From assembly GCA_015066465.1 (NCBI GenBank), contig SVOI01000006.1:1-64000 (forward strand): DNA of 64,000 bases. The letters run 5' to 3'. The notes beneath the pieces were generated by a model. It was not told where the DNA came from. It saw only the letters and a program-made list of their open reading frames with translations, and ran no database searches. Position 1 is the stretch's first letter. Each line of letters opens with the position of its first letter. This stretch comes from Oscillospiraceae bacterium. Lineage in GTDB: Bacteria > Bacillota > Clostridia > Oscillospirales > Acutalibacteraceae. This document shows positions 8,284-18,914 of the stretch, piece by piece. The position numbers and the translations under genes are program-made.

Positions 8284-10059
8284 TCAATATTTATCGTCGT
8301 AGCTATCAAAAGCGTAATCTGTTGCTGAATTGTAATTACTTGTTTCAGCCTCTTTCATTGTAGCTTGTGTACTTACATTTTTAAGCTTAAAGCTATCAAT
8401 AATTTGTTTGAGCATCTGAGCCTGACCAGAAAGCTCTTCTGAAGCAGAAGCACTTTCTTCTGAAGTTGCTGAGTTAGTCTGAACAACTGCAGAAATCTGC
8501 TCGATACCACCCTTAAGTTGAGTAACTGCTGTTGCTTGTTCTTCTGAAGCAGAAGCAATTTCATCAATCTTAGAAGAAACACTGTTAACCTTTTCAACAA
8601 CTTCTGAAAGTGAGTTTGCAGTTTCATCTGCAATCTTAGTACCATTTTCAATAGCTTTAATAGCACTTTCAATAAGAGCTGTTGTATTTTTAGCTGCTTC
8701 TGCAGATTTACCTGCAAGGTTTCTTACTTCATCAGCAACAACTGCGAAGCCCTTACCAGCAGCCCCTGCTCTCGCTGCTTCAACTGCAGCATTAAGAGCT
8801 AATATATTGGTCTGGAATGCAATATCATCAATAGTTTTGATAATTTTGCTGATTTCGTTAGATGTATTTGTAATGTCGTTCATAGCAAGAACCATTTCTT
8901 GCATCTGTGCATTACTTTCATTGATACCACTTGAAGCGATATTTGCTTGTTCAGTAGCTTCAACTGCATTTTTAGCAGTATTATTGATATGTTCTGAAAT
9001 CTCAACAATTGTAGCAGAAAGTTCTTCAACACTACTTGCTTGTTCAGTAGCACCTTGTGAAAGTGCCTGAGCACCACTTGCAACCTGGTCTGAACCACTT
9101 GCAACTTGACCTGCTACCTGATTAATCTGCAATAAAGTATCACTCTGCATATTTGTCATAGTTGTTAAATCGTTGATAATTTTCTCGAAATTGCCAACAT
9201 ATAAGCCTTCATTTGCAGTTTCTACCTGATAGTTACCATCTTTAAGTTCAACAAGAATGTATGACAAATCATCAATGATATTTTTAAGTGTTGAGCAAGT
9301 CTTACGGAAGGAATCAGCAAGTTCACCAAATTCATCTGTAGATTCGTAATTAACCTCTACATCAAGATTACCTTGAGATAACTGCTCTGCAACATTCTTC
9401 ATTTCAGAAATTGGTTCTGTGATAACCTGAGACAATTTTCTTGCATAGTAGAGACCAATTGCAATACAAACAAGCAAAATTACACCAAGAACAATCTGTG
9501 TCAATTGTGCTTGTTTCTGACTATCCAAATAAGCCTGTTGTGCTTCCAATTCGATTTCAGCACCAATTTCACCTAAAATAGTATGAATTTCATTAGTAGC
9601 TTCTTCGTATGTAGTAACATAAATTGCAATAGCGTTCATAATATCGCCTGCTTCTACATAAGTAGCAATTTCGTTGTACATAACAAGATATTCTGCCCAA
9701 GCTTCATTCAACTGTGCAAGTTTTTCTTCATTTTTATATGTTTTACTAAGTTCAGGAATTGCTTCTGTAATAGCATCCATTGAACTACGAACATATTTCA
9801 TATGTTCAGCTACCTGCACTGGATCTTTAACTGATACAGACCAAAGGAAGTGCTTACTTGCGTAATGCAAATTAGTCTGCATTTCTTTTTCTACAGAAGA
9901 ACTTGTATGAGATACGGTATAAAACTCAGAAAACTGAGAATTAATTGTGTTAATACCCATAACACTCATAACAACTGCTATCGTAAAGGCAATAATTAAA
10001 CTAAAAACAACTACGTGGATTTTCTTTCCGCATTTTAATTTTGTCAAAAATTTCTTCAT
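8284..10059 (-). CDS. Methyl-accepting chemotaxis protein A
   Basis: Membrane chemoreceptor of 591 residues. It has a first transmembrane helix at about 15-37, a four-helix-bundle-type extracellular sensor at 40-185, a second transmembrane helix near 188-208, a HAMP domain, and a cytoplasmic signalling coiled coil whose tip ([20 protein letters not shown]) contacts CheA and CheW. The tail ends in FDSYDDKY. It is the last of three tandem receptors with no terminator visible between them. No che kinase or flagellar gene is in the window, so the ligand and output are unknown. Confidence 0.92.
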   Translation of the reverse strand: MKKFLTKLKCGKKIHVVVFSLIIAFTIAVVMSVMGINTINSQFSEFYTVSHTSSSVEKEMQTNLHYASKHFLWSVSVKDPVQVAEHMKYVRSSMDAITEAIPELSKTYKNEEKLAQLNEAWAEYLVMYNEIATYVEAGDIMNAIAIYVTTYEEATNEIHTILGEIGAEIELEAQQAYLDSQKQAQLTQIVLGVILLVCIAIGLYYARKLSQVITEPISEMKNVAEQLSQGNLDVEVNYESTDEFGELADSFRKTCSTLKNIIDDLSYILVELKDGNYQVETANEGLYVGNFEKIINDLTTMTNMQSDTLLQINQVAGQVASGSDQVASGAQALSQGATEQASSVEELSATIVEISEHINNTAKNAVEATEQANIASSGINESNAQMQEMVLAMNDITNTSNEISKIIKTIDDIAFQTNILALNAAVEAARAGAAGKGFAVVADEVRNLAGKSAEAAKNTTALIESAIKAIENGTKIADETANSLSEVVEKVNSVSSKIDEIASASEEQATAVTQLKGGIEQISAVVQTNSATSEESASASEELSGQAQMLKQIIDSFKLKNVSTQATMKEAETSNYNSATDYAFDSYDDKY

Positions 10060-10105
10060 AAAAATGCTCCTTACATTTTTAAGTATATATCCTTATAACT
10101 ACTTA

Positions 10106-11935
10106 TTAATATTTATCGTCGTAGCTGTCGAAATTATAATCCTTTGAAGAATCGTAATTATTGATTTCTGGGATTTCCATTGTAGCCCCAGTTGAAACGT
10201 CTTTAAGTTTAAATGCACCAATAACTTGTTTAAGCATCTGTGCCTGACCAGAAAGCTCTTCTGAAGCAGAAGCACTTTCTTCTGAAGTTGCAGAGTTAGT
10301 CTGAACAACTGCAGAAATCTGTTCAATACCAGTCTTAAGCTGAGTAACTGCTGTTGCTTGTTCTTCTGAAGCAGATGCAATTTCGTCAATCTTACCTGAA
10401 ACAGAGTTAACCTTTTCAACAACCTCAAGAAGTGAAGATGCGGTTTCGTCTGCAATCTTTGTACCATTTTCAATAGCTTTAATAGCACTTTCAATAAGAA
10501 CTGTTGTGCTCTTAGCTGCTTCAGCAGATTTTGCTGCAAGGTTTCTTACTTCATCAGCAACAACTGCAAAGCCTTTACCTGCCGCACCTGCTCTTGCTGC
10601 TTCAACTGCTGCGTTAAGAGCAAGGATATTTGTCTGGAATGCAATATCGTCAATAGTTTTGATAATCTTGCTGATTTCGTTTGATGTGTTAGTAATGTCA
10701 TTCATTGCAACAACCATCTCTTGCATCTGTGCATTACTTTCGTTGATACCGCTTGAAGCGATATTTGCTTGTTCTGTTGCTTCAACTGCATTTTTAGCAG
10801 TGTGGTTAATGTGTTCTGAAATTTCAACGATTGTAGCTGAAAGCTCTTCAACACTACTTGCCTGTTCTGTAGCACCTTGTGAAAGAGCCTGAGCACCACT
10901 TGCAACCTGATCTGCACCGTTTGCAACTTGTTCTGAACCCTGGTAAATCTGATACATTGTATCTGTTAAGTCAACAACGATTTTTTCAAGTGACTCGAGA
11001 AGCGGAGCAAAACCACCAACGTAAACTTCAGGATGTGCTGATTCAACATTCAAGTTACCACTTGCAATTTCTGAAAGAATATTACCTTGGTCTTCAACGA
11101 TTGTTTTAAAGTTATTTGTAATTTTAAGAGTTGCCTGGTAAACCATACCTGTTTCGTCTTGTGTTTTAACTTCTTCAACAGGAGATTCAATATCACCGTC
11201 TGCAAGTGCTTCAAGTCTTTGAGCACAAGATTTAAGAGGTTTAGAAATAATATTTGAAAGAAGTACGCCGTAAACAACAGCAACTAAACCAATGAAAATA
11301 AACATAGCGTACATAAAGTATTCTGTGCCCTGTGTACGATAAGAAGCTCTGCCACTACCGTGAACCGTTGCATCTTGCTTAATGCTGATAAGTTCGAAAA
11401 TACCATCATAAAGCGGGTCGTAAATCGGGTCAATTTTTTCAACTAACTGACTTTGAATTTCTGCCTCGTCTACGTTACCGATTTCTGCAATAATTCCGTC
11501 AATAGCTACTACATACTGCTCGTAGTAAACCATCACAGTTTCAAAAAGTTCTTTATCGTTTATGTAAAGATAATTACCGCTCTCATCTGAACCGTATTCT
11601 GTTTCTTCGCGCATTAACGGTGCTGCTAATTCCATATAGCTTTCAAAATCATTTTTATACGTATCAATTTCTGCTATAGCATCCTGAACTCTTTCAGGGT
11701 CCGCAAAAGAAACTGCATCGTGTAAATATTCATCGATAAGACAGAATGATGCCAAAGCTTCACCCAAATAACCCTGAGCTGCTGCATCTTTCTCTAAAAG
11801 GTCACTGTAAGTCTCGTCAACAGTATTCATTGCTGAACCAATTAAAACACCAACAATAAGCAAAAGAACTGTTACAGTGATAAATGATGATAAAATTTTG
11901 CCTTTGATCGTCATTTTAGACATTGCTTTTTTCAT
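10106..11935 (-). CDS. Methyl-accepting chemotaxis protein B
   Basis: Chemoreceptor of 609 residues with the same plan as its neighbours: transmembrane helices near 15-35 and 205-228, an unrelated-looking helical sensor between them, HAMP, a HAMP-like second module near 275-320, and a signalling domain. From about residue 330 to 585 it is almost identical to the flanking receptor A, while the sensor is not, so the three detect different cues but feed the same pathway. The C-terminus is again FDSYDDKY. The gap to receptor A is 46 bases. Confidence 0.92.
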   Translation of the reverse strand: MKKAMSKMTIKGKILSSFITVTVLLLIVGVLIGSAMNTVDETYSDLLEKDAAAQGYLGEALASFCLIDEYLHDAVSFADPERVQDAIAEIDTYKNDFESYMELAAPLMREETEYGSDESGNYLYINDKELFETVMVYYEQYVVAIDGIIAEIGNVDEAEIQSQLVEKIDPIYDPLYDGIFELISIKQDATVHGSGRASYRTQGTEYFMYAMFIFIGLVAVVYGVLLSNIISKPLKSCAQRLEALADGDIESPVEEVKTQDETGMVYQATLKITNNFKTIVEDQGNILSEIASGNLNVESAHPEVYVGGFAPLLESLEKIVVDLTDTMYQIYQGSEQVANGADQVASGAQALSQGATEQASSVEELSATIVEISEHINHTAKNAVEATEQANIASSGINESNAQMQEMVVAMNDITNTSNEISKIIKTIDDIAFQTNILALNAAVEAARAGAAGKGFAVVADEVRNLAAKSAEAAKSTTVLIESAIKAIENGTKIADETASSLLEVVEKVNSVSGKIDEIASASEEQATAVTQLKTGIEQISAVVQTNSATSEESASASEELSGQAQMLKQVIGAFKLKDVSTGATMEIPEINNYDSSKDYNFDSYDDKY

Positions 11936-11993
11936 TTTGGGGATACTCCTTGGTATTTTTATTTACACAATATTAATAAAGTTATTTACCTCA

Positions 11994-13790
11994 TTAATAT
12001 TTATCATCATAAGATGCTTCGTAGCTTTGTGGTGCTTCGTAAGAAGCGTAATCAACGAGTGATACAGAAGATGTATCAACATCTTTAAGCTTGAAGTTAC
12101 CAATGATTTGTTTGAGCATCTGAGCCTGACCAGAAAGTTCTTCTGAAGCAGAAGCACTTTCTTCTGAAGTTGCTGAGTTAGTCTGAACAACTGCTGAGAT
12201 TTGCTCAATACCACCTTTAAGCTGTGTAACTGCTGTTGCCTGTTCTTCTGATGCTGTTGCAATTTCATCAATCTTTGATGAAACGTTATTAACTTTTTCA
12301 ACAACCTCAAGAAGTGAAGAAGCTGTTTCATCTGCAATCTTTGTACCGTTTTCAATAGCTTTAATAGCACTTTCAATAAGAACTGTTGTGCTCTTTGCTG
12401 CTTCTGCAGATTTTGCTGCGAGATTACGAACTTCATCTGCAACAACTGCGAAGCCTTTACCAGCTGCACCTGCTCTTGCTGCCTCAACTGCTGCATTAAG
12501 AGCTAAGATGTTTGTCTGGAATGCGATATCGTCAATAGTTTTAATAATCTTGCTGATTTCGTTTGATGTGTTAGTAATGTCATTCATTGCAACAACCATT
12601 TCTTGCATCTGAGCATTACTTTCGTTGATACCGCTTGAAGCGATATTAGCTTGTTCTGTTGCTTCAACTGCATTTTTAGCAGTATTGTTAATATGTTCTG
12701 AAATTTCAACGATTGTAGCAGAAAGCTCTTCAACACTACTTGCTTGTTCAGTAGCACCTTGTGAAAGTGCCTGAGCGCCACTTGCAACCTGGTCTGCACC
12801 GTTTGCAACCTGTTCTGAACCTTGGTTAATCTGATACAATGTATCTGTCAAGTCAACAACAATTTTGTCGAGTGACTCAAGAAGCGGAGCAAAATCACCA
12901 CTGTATGCTTCAGGGTGTTCTGAAGAAACGTTAAGGTTACCATTAGCTATTTCACCTAAAAGTGCACCCTGATCTTTTACTATGTATTCAAGACGCCATT
13001 TAATATTTGCGGTTGCTTCTCTTAATTCGCCAACTTCATCCTGAAGGTTTGTTGCCGGAACATCAGATGTTAAATCACCATCTGCTAAAGCTTTAAGTCG
13101 TTCTGAACACTCTTTAACAGGCTTTGCAATTTTGCCAGAAATCACGGCACCAATTATAATACCGATAACTGCAATTACACCTATCAAAACAGCAAGTGAA
13201 ACACCTGTTGTTGTAGCGTTTTTGAGCATTACTGCAGCTTTTGCATCACCTGTAGTTTGTTTTAATTCAACAAACGCTTCCATATCAGCATAAACATTTT
13301 CATAAACAGGGGCTGCTTCATTATTGAAACGTGCTTCTGCTGTTGCTGCCGCTTCAGCAGTACCGCCACCCTGATGTAAACCTGTTAAAATTTCGGTTAA
13401 TAAATTTCTGTATTTATCGTGCTGAGCAATTATATCTTCGTATAATGCTCTTTCTTCTTCAGTAACTATGTAAGGCTCAAGCTCTGCCATATGCTCTTTA
13501 TAGAGGTTCATATGTGCTTGCATCTGCTCACCTGCAGCTTGCTTTTGCTGTGGGTCAGTTGAAGTGATTGAAATTCTTGCAAATTCTTCAACTCGGGTAA
13601 GCTCTGTAAGTGCCTGACCACCATAACCTTGTGCAAATCCGTATTCATGTACAAGTGCATTCCAGTTATTTGTAATTGTAGTAAGCCCGACCGCTGTGAC
13701 TGCACTACAAAGGAAAGTTAACACACCCACAATAATGAACACAGTAAGTAGTTTTTTTCTGATACTTAATTTTGCGTAGAAGTTTTTCAT
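11994..13790 (-). CDS. Methyl-accepting chemotaxis protein C
   Basis: Chemoreceptor of 598 residues and the promoter-proximal gene of the tandem. Transmembrane helices lie near 17-37 and 190-212, with a helical sensor of about 150 residues between them, then HAMP, a second HAMP-like module and the signalling domain. The signalling domain matches receptors A and B almost residue for residue. The tail ends in EASYDDKY. A consensus promoter stands upstream at 13884-13912. Confidence 0.92.
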   Translation of the reverse strand: MKNFYAKLSIRKKLLTVFIIVGVLTFLCSAVTAVGLTTITNNWNALVHEYGFAQGYGGQALTELTRVEEFARISITSTDPQQKQAAGEQMQAHMNLYKEHMAELEPYIVTEEERALYEDIIAQHDKYRNLLTEILTGLHQGGGTAEAAATAEARFNNEAAPVYENVYADMEAFVELKQTTGDAKAAVMLKNATTTGVSLAVLIGVIAVIGIIIGAVISGKIAKPVKECSERLKALADGDLTSDVPATNLQDEVGELREATANIKWRLEYIVKDQGALLGEIANGNLNVSSEHPEAYSGDFAPLLESLDKIVVDLTDTLYQINQGSEQVANGADQVASGAQALSQGATEQASSVEELSATIVEISEHINNTAKNAVEATEQANIASSGINESNAQMQEMVVAMNDITNTSNEISKIIKTIDDIAFQTNILALNAAVEAARAGAAGKGFAVVADEVRNLAAKSAEAAKSTTVLIESAIKAIENGTKIADETASSLLEVVEKVNNVSSKIDEIATASEEQATAVTQLKGGIEQISAVVQTNSATSEESASASEELSGQAQMLKQIIGNFKLKDVDTSSVSLVDYASYEAPQSYEASYDDKY

Positions 13791-13883
13791 AAAATTTCGC
13801 CTTCTTTTGTTTTTTTTACCTTTTGAGTTTACGCATTACTCAAAAAGCACTAATATGCCACAATGTGCATTATAGATAAATTT

Positions 13884-13912
13884 ATTATAACAACTCTTTT
13901 TAAATTAGTCAA
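13884..13912 (-). promoter_or_regulatory. Consensus sigma-A promoter of the chemoreceptor cluster
   Basis: On the minus strand TTGACT and TATAAT are separated by exactly 17 bases, about 95 bases before the ATG of receptor C. Confidence 0.8.
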
Positions 13913-13942
13913 CATTTATAATGAAATTTGTTGAAAAAAAGA

Positions 13943-13975
13943 CAAAAAAAGTTGACAAGTATTAAAACTTGTCAA
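13943..13975 (-). terminator. Terminator of the ger operon
   Basis: On the minus strand a 9-bp stem TTGACAAGT/ACTTGTCAA with a six-base loop is followed by C and seven T's, right after the gerAC stop codon. Confidence 0.85.
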
Positions 13976-13982
13976 TATTTTA

Positions 13983-15134
13983 CTACTCATGATAACTTTC
14001 TTCACCTATTCGTCTTATAATGACTTCAACATCTACCATTATAACACTATTCTTGAAATTTTTCTGCCAGTCACTTTTCAGCAATTTATAGGCGTTTTTA
14101 TCATTTTGCAAAAGTCGTCTGCCAAATCTTAAAATATCATAAGAATTATTTATCTGTATCGTTTTATAGAGATTAGTAATACTTCTTTCTGTTTCAGTTT
14201 CTATATTCTTTTTAAATACTTCTACCGTTTCGCTTTTTATAGTTTTAAATCTATCGCCTTCGTAAGCGTTTAAATCGCAATACATTTTGATTTTTACATT
14301 ATAATTAACAATTCCATTAATAACTTCGGCTTTATATTTTGTTTTGCCATCTACTATTATAAATGTTGCTTTGTTCCCTATTTCATCTTGTGTAACCAGT
14401 GTTCCGTTTTTTAATTCACCAAGTAATTTTACAAAGCTTTCTGCACTGCTTCTTCCTAAATAATACGAAATCTCGTTATTATAATTGAAAACCGCTATAT
14501 CCTCAACAAAAAACGTCTTAGTTTCACCGTTATTTTCTAATGATACTGCAGGCAGAGTGACACAGGCTGTTTCGTCAAGAATTGTGTTTATTACGTCAAT
14601 CAATCTTGTTTCTGGTGTGATTGAGCTTATTGCACTCTGATTCAAAATCTTTTCAAGCACTTCACTTTTTGAAATATCTTTGCCGATATTTGCCTTTAAC
14701 ACCTCACCTGCTTTAACGCCTTTTGATATACAGACAAGAGTTACAGGCTGGGTTGTGTAATCTCTTTCAAAAAAATCAAGAACTTTTGTAATATCGGTTT
14801 TTGCGACTTCTTCACTTAAGATTATCACCTTATTATGAATATAGGTCGGCACGTTACCGGTTTTGTTAATAATAAGGCGTAAAGCTTCGGCAACCGTTTC
14901 ACCTTTTGCTGAATATATAAGAGTCATTTCATCGCCAACATTACTTGAATCTGCAGAGGCACTTTGTTTATTGTTGAGCATCTCTATTGTTACTTCAAAA
15001 GTCTCATTTTCTTTATCGACTGCAATACCTTCTATTATCATCATATCTTCAACTTCGGTTCCATAACGCTCACAGGAGCAAAACATAAGAAACACAAATA
15101 GCACAAAAAAGAGAAGTAATATTTTTTTAAGCAA
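13983..15134 (-). CDS. gerAC: Spore germination lipoprotein GerAC
   Basis: C subunit of a GerA-type germinant receptor, 383 residues. The signal peptide ends in the lipobox FCSC near residue 25, so the mature protein should be lipid-anchored on the outer face of the spore inner membrane. The N-terminal IIEGIAVDKENETFEVTIEM segment and the C-terminal Ger(x)C domain with predicted long helix are typical. It overlaps the B-subunit gene by eight bases, indicating translational coupling. Expression should be in the forespore by family analogy. Confidence 0.9.
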   Translation of the reverse strand: MLKKILLLFFVLFVFLMFCSCERYGTEVEDMMIIEGIAVDKENETFEVTIEMLNNKQSASADSSNVGDEMTLIYSAKGETVAEALRLIINKTGNVPTYIHNKVIILSEEVAKTDITKVLDFFERDYTTQPVTLVCISKGVKAGEVLKANIGKDISKSEVLEKILNQSAISSITPETRLIDVINTILDETACVTLPAVSLENNGETKTFFVEDIAVFNYNNEISYYLGRSSAESFVKLLGELKNGTLVTQDEIGNKATFIIVDGKTKYKAEVINGIVNYNVKIKMYCDLNAYEGDRFKTIKSETVEVFKKNIETETERSITNLYKTIQINNSYDILRFGRRLLQNDKNAYKLLKSDWQKNFKNSVIMVDVEVIIRRIGEESYHE

Positions 15135-16209
15135 GATTTTCTCCCCTTTTCTTTTTCAACATTAAGAGTAAAGATACAAGTGGTAAAACAACTACCAACA
15201 GAATATAGGTAACTGTCACCCAAATCTGAGACGACACAAACGAAAAACGTGTAACGCCCTGAGAAATATAAATTATAAATGCTGTTGCTACAATTCCCGT
15301 TATAGCATTAGGAGTCCACCATTTGATTTTTGGAAATAAATGTCTTATACAATTTGAAATAATCATAATCTGCAAGGTCGTTTTTGCTATTATGCAAACA
15401 GTCCAGACAGAGCTTTGTATTGACTCAAAGCGTTCTAACACACGAAATTCCCCAACCGAAGAAATTGCAAAAGCTGGAAAAAGCTGTGTGTTTGAAAACT
15501 CCCCTAATGCACCTACAACTGTAAATGAAACAATAGTAAGAGATAAAACTAATAAAAGAATATATAAATAATACCCTTTCTTTATATTACCCTTTATATT
15601 TGAAAGAAATAATATCAGACACGCTGATTCAGGAAAAAACACAGAGTAAGACAAAGCTTGTTTTATAAATTCAGTTTCACCATTCATAAAAAGTGGCACT
15701 ATATTTACAGTTTCAACATTACTGAATGCAGACGTAACAATAACAGAAACAGAAAGTGTTACCATAACTAAAAATATAGTTGAGGCTCTTGAAAGAGCTC
15801 CAATATCAAGCAAAGACAAAAAGACAGATACAATAACTATTGAAACGATTAAGAACGTCATTGTATTTTCCGGAAAAACTTCTGAACTGACAAACAAATC
15901 GAGTCTTGCTAAAGTTCTCAGAAGAAGGATAAACACAAGAACAATATATGAAAAAGCAATTATATCTGAAAACAACTTATTTCTTTTTCTTGTTGCAATA
16001 AGAACACTTTCACCATTTGATTTCTTACAGAAAGCAAACGTCGGGATAATTGTAATAAGACTCAGAATTCCAAAAACTGTTGGAAACAAAACTGCATCAG
16101 TCGTGCCTAAATCAATAAGCGTTGTTGAAACAAACATAAACGCTGCTACAACGGAACAGATATATAACAATGAATAAAACTGAAAGGTTGTTATTCTGGT
16201 TTGTGTCAT
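15127..16209 (-). CDS. gerAB: Spore germination permease GerAB
   Basis: B subunit of a GerA-type receptor, 360 residues, an APC-superfamily-like membrane protein with about ten transmembrane segments. In Bacillus the B subunit binds the germinant amino acid. The segment ITTFQFYSLLYICSV at the N-terminus and the SVFFPESACLILF segment near residue 190 are characteristic. It follows the A subunit gene after 12 bases and overlaps the C subunit gene. Confidence 0.9.
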   Translation of the reverse strand: MTQTRITTFQFYSLLYICSVVAAFMFVSTTLIDLGTTDAVLFPTVFGILSLITIIPTFAFCKKSNGESVLIATRKRNKLFSDIIAFSYIVLVFILLLRTLARLDLFVSSEVFPENTMTFLIVSIVIVSVFLSLLDIGALSRASTIFLVMVTLSVSVIVTSAFSNVETVNIVPLFMNGETEFIKQALSYSVFFPESACLILFLSNIKGNIKKGYYLYILLLVLSLTIVSFTVVGALGEFSNTQLFPAFAISSVGEFRVLERFESIQSSVWTVCIIAKTTLQIMIISNCIRHLFPKIKWWTPNAITGIVATAFIIYISQGVTRFSFVSSQIWVTVTYILLVVVLPLVSLLLMLKKKRGENLA

Positions 16210-16221
16210 TTTTCACTCACC

Positions 16222-17706
16222 CTATAATTTATTTATATCAAATATATTTTTACCCAATTTTTCCATACTTAAACGAGTTATAGTATCTCTAAACAAAGAT
16301 TTATTAAAAGGTGCTAATGGTGACAAGAAGTAAACACCAAAATTTTCAATTGAAGAAAGGTTCACTATTAAAATTGCAACACCGACCATAATACCGAAAA
16401 ATCCACTTGTACCGCCTATTATAATAAAAGCAATTCTTAAAACTGCTATTGCGTGATAAAGTTCAGTTTCAACAAGTGATGTTATTGCCGTCATAGCAAC
16501 AACTATAAGCATCGGTGCATCTATAAGCCCCGCAGTAACTGCGGCATCACCAATAACAAGTGCACCGACTATACTGACGGCGTGACCAATAGACTTGGGT
16601 ACACGAAGCCCTGCTTCACGTACAATCTCATAAATGAAATGGATAATCAAAGCCTCCACTGTAAGTGTAAAGAGCGTATTACTTTCCATAACGACAACAT
16701 TATATAGCATTTTTTCGGGTAACAGCTCCTGATGAAATAAGCCTATTGCAACAAACGCACCTGGCAGAAAAATACTTATTATAAAAGAAAGTAATCTTAT
16801 TGAGCGCATAAACGCTGCATAATATGGTCTGTTTAAATAATCGTCAAAGGTCTGAAAATTCTCAACAAACAGTCTTGGAACAATTAATGCATAAGGTGTG
16901 CCATCAATAAGAATTGCAATTTTACCTTCGTTTACTTTTGCACATAACGTGTCTGGTCTTTCGGTTTTGCCTACCATTGTAAACATTGTTTTGCGTTTTG
17001 TGTCTAAAGTTTTTCTTAAATAAGTTTCGCCTAAAACTGTATCCATTTTAACTGAGTTCAATCGTTCTTTTACTTCTTCTAAAACTTTTTTATCTACCTT
17101 GCCATCCATATAACATAGTGCTATTTTTGTTTTTGTAGAAACGCCAACCTCCAGCACTTCGATTTTGAAGTTGACATTTACCATTCTTTTTCTTACAAGT
17201 GTCATATTTGTTTTAAGAATTTCTACAAAGCCTTCTCGTGAACCATTCTCCTGAACCTCGTAGTTCGGTTCATCTATTGAACGTCCTGGAATATTCTGCA
17301 TTCCTACAACAATGCATTCCTCTATACCATCAATAAAAACGAGAACACAACCACGTAACATATTTTCTATAGCTAAATTAAGATTTGTTTCTGTTTTTAC
17401 TTCTGTGCTACAAATTATTTCTGTTGAAATAAATTTAATCGTATCTTTTTCGGGCAATTTGTCATCAAAACGCAACATTGGTTTTGTAATACCTTCAATT
17501 ATTTTTTCTGAAGACGTGAGCCCATCACATTTTGCAAAAACGACTCTTCTGTCGCCACACACACCATTTTTTACAACAATATCAAAACAATTAAGAAATA
17601 CTTCTTTTATAATTTTGCCGTTATCATCTGCATAAAAACGAACCTTACCAAGGTTCACTTCTGGTAAATCATCAACATTTATATATGGACTATTTTTTTC
17701 TTTCAT
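16222..17706 (-). CDS. gerAA: Spore germination protein GerAA
   Basis: A subunit of a GerA-type germinant receptor, 494 residues. A large soluble N-terminal part of about 290 residues (with CVVGMQNIPGRSIDEPN-like features near residue 125-140) is followed by membrane segments and the signature NRPYYAAFMRSIRLLSF. A-subunit oligomers are thought to form the ion channel that opens on germinant binding. It is first in the gerAA-gerAB-gerAC operon and divergent from the DUF421 gene across a 59-base gap. Confidence 0.92.
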   Translation of the reverse strand: MKEKNSPYINVDDLPEVNLGKVRFYADDNGKIIKEVFLNCFDIVVKNGVCGDRRVVFAKCDGLTSSEKIIEGITKPMLRFDDKLPEKDTIKFISTEIICSTEVKTETNLNLAIENMLRGCVLVFIDGIEECIVVGMQNIPGRSIDEPNYEVQENGSREGFVEILKTNMTLVRKRMVNVNFKIEVLEVGVSTKTKIALCYMDGKVDKKVLEEVKERLNSVKMDTVLGETYLRKTLDTKRKTMFTMVGKTERPDTLCAKVNEGKIAILIDGTPYALIVPRLFVENFQTFDDYLNRPYYAAFMRSIRLLSFIISIFLPGAFVAIGLFHQELLPEKMLYNVVVMESNTLFTLTVEALIIHFIYEIVREAGLRVPKSIGHAVSIVGALVIGDAAVTAGLIDAPMLIVVAMTAITSLVETELYHAIAVLRIAFIIIGGTSGFFGIMVGVAILIVNLSSIENFGVYFLSPLAPFNKSLFRDTITRLSMEKLGKNIFDINKL

Positions 17707-17751
17707 ATAATCACCAATTTTAGTATAACCTGAAAATTTCAGGTGATTATA
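17706..17751. promoter_or_regulatory. Nested palindrome in a divergent promoter gap
   Basis: Between gerAA and the DUF421 gene lies a perfect 17-base palindrome, ACCTGAAAATTTCAGGT (17728-17744). An outer inverted pair TATAATCACC/GGTGATTATA overlaps the palindrome on its right side. On the minus strand TATACT just after the palindrome could be a -10 box for gerAA. A shared regulator site is inferred. Confidence 0.45.
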
Positions 17752-17765
17752 AAAATGGTGATTTT

Positions 17766-18434
17766 ATGTTAACAACAATTATAAGAGTTGCCATTCTTTA
17801 TTTATTTGTAACTATTGCTATAAGAATAATGGGTAAAAGAAATATCGGTGAATTGCAACCAACAGAACTTGTTATTACGCTTCTTCTTTCTGAATTTGCG
17901 TCTATTCCGATTGAAGACAATTCTGTACCACTTATTAATAGTTTAATTCCTGTTATGCTTTTAATCAGTTTTGAAATTATCAATTCAGTAATATCTATGA
18001 AAAGCATAAAATTCAGAAATTTAAGTGACGGAAATCCTGTTGTAATAATAAAAAATGGCAAGTTAGACCAACAACAATTAAGAAAACTACGCTTTACTGT
18101 TGACGACGTTCTCTCTGGTTTAAGGCAAAAAGATGTTTTTGATATTAACGAAGTAGAATATGCAATCATTGAAACAAACGGCACACTTTCAGTATTACTA
18201 AAACCAGAAAATCAGAATGCAACAAAAAAAGATGTAAAGGCAAAACTCAAAAATGACGGATTCACCTGTCCTATTATAATTGACGGGGTTATAGTAAAAC
18301 AAAATTTAAACTCTTGCGGTTTAACAAAAGATGATATTAAAAAGATGTTAGAAAAGAAAAACGTTCACAAGAAAGACATTTTTCTTATGAACGTTGATAA
18401 AAATAGAAACACAGAAATTATTTTAAAAGAGTGA
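17766..18434 (+). CDS. DUF421 (YetF-like) membrane protein
   Basis: A 222-residue protein of the YetF/DUF421 family: three N-terminal membrane helices, the signature IMGKRNIGELQPTELVITLL, then a soluble alpha/beta domain with VVIIKNGKLD and RKLRFTVDDVLSGLRQK. DUF421 proteins occur in spore-associated operons of Bacillus (for example the mobile spoVA cluster), and here the gene faces a germinant receptor operon, which fits a spore membrane role. Its biochemical activity is not established. Confidence 0.85.
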   Translation: MLTTIIRVAILYLFVTIAIRIMGKRNIGELQPTELVITLLLSEFASIPIEDNSVPLINSLIPVMLLISFEIINSVISMKSIKFRNLSDGNPVVIIKNGKLDQQQLRKLRFTVDDVLSGLRQKDVFDINEVEYAIIETNGTLSVLLKPENQNATKKDVKAKLKNDGFTCPIIIDGVIVKQNLNSCGLTKDDIKKMLEKKNVHKKDIFLMNVDKNRNTEIILKE

Positions 18435-18438
18435 AAAT

Positions 18439-18840
18439 ATGAAAAGAATATTTTTTGCAATATTTTTTATTTTAATATCAGTTTTAATCGGTTTGTATGG
18501 ATTAACGAAAACTGAAAAAACTTGTAACAAAATGATGGTTGAAATTGAAGAAGCAACAAAAGAAAATAAAGATGCCCTGGAGAGTAACAGTCATCAAAAA
18601 AAAGTGAATTTTTATGAAACAACAACAGAACTTAAAGCTTTATGGGAGGAAAATTCAGACTTCTTTTATTTTTTCTTTAATAATGATGATATTAAAACAA
18701 TAGAAACAAATATTGAGAAACTACCTGAACATTCTAAGAACGGCGAATTAGAATCATCTTATTTGTGCCTTGTTGAGTGCCTTGAAGAGTTAGAATACCT
18801 GAAAAACAACACAAGACTTACTTTCAGCAATATATTTTGA
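18439..18840 (+). CDS. DUF4363-like protein
   Basis: A 133-residue protein with one N-terminal membrane anchor (residues 4-22) and a helical acidic external domain, resembling DUF4363. It starts four bases after the DUF421 stop codon. DUF421 and DUF4363 genes are commonly paired in Clostridia, so the two products may form a membrane complex. Function unknown. Confidence 0.7.
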   Translation: MKRIFFAIFFILISVLIGLYGLTKTEKTCNKMMVEIEEATKENKDALESNSHQKKVNFYETTTELKALWEENSDFFYFFFNNDDIKTIETNIEKLPEHSKNGELESSYLCLVECLEELEYLKNNTRLTFSNIF

Positions 18841-18847
18841 ATAAATA

Positions 18848-18876
18848 TTGAAATCAAAATTTAAAAATGATATAAT
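18848..18876 (+). promoter_or_regulatory. Sigma-A promoter of the glycine-rich protein gene
   Basis: TTGAAA and TATAAT are separated by exactly 17 bases; the ATG follows 38 bases later behind a GAGAGGGA ribosome binding site. Confidence 0.75.
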
Positions 18877-18914
18877 AATTCCGTTATATTAGTTTTTGAA
18901 AGAGAGGGATTTTC

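Noticed and set aside
8373-12808. Leu/Gln/Lys-rich alternative frames across the chemoreceptors
   Set aside because: They recur in all three genes only because the receptor sequence is repeated; composition is non-protein-like and the receptor frames are clearly real.
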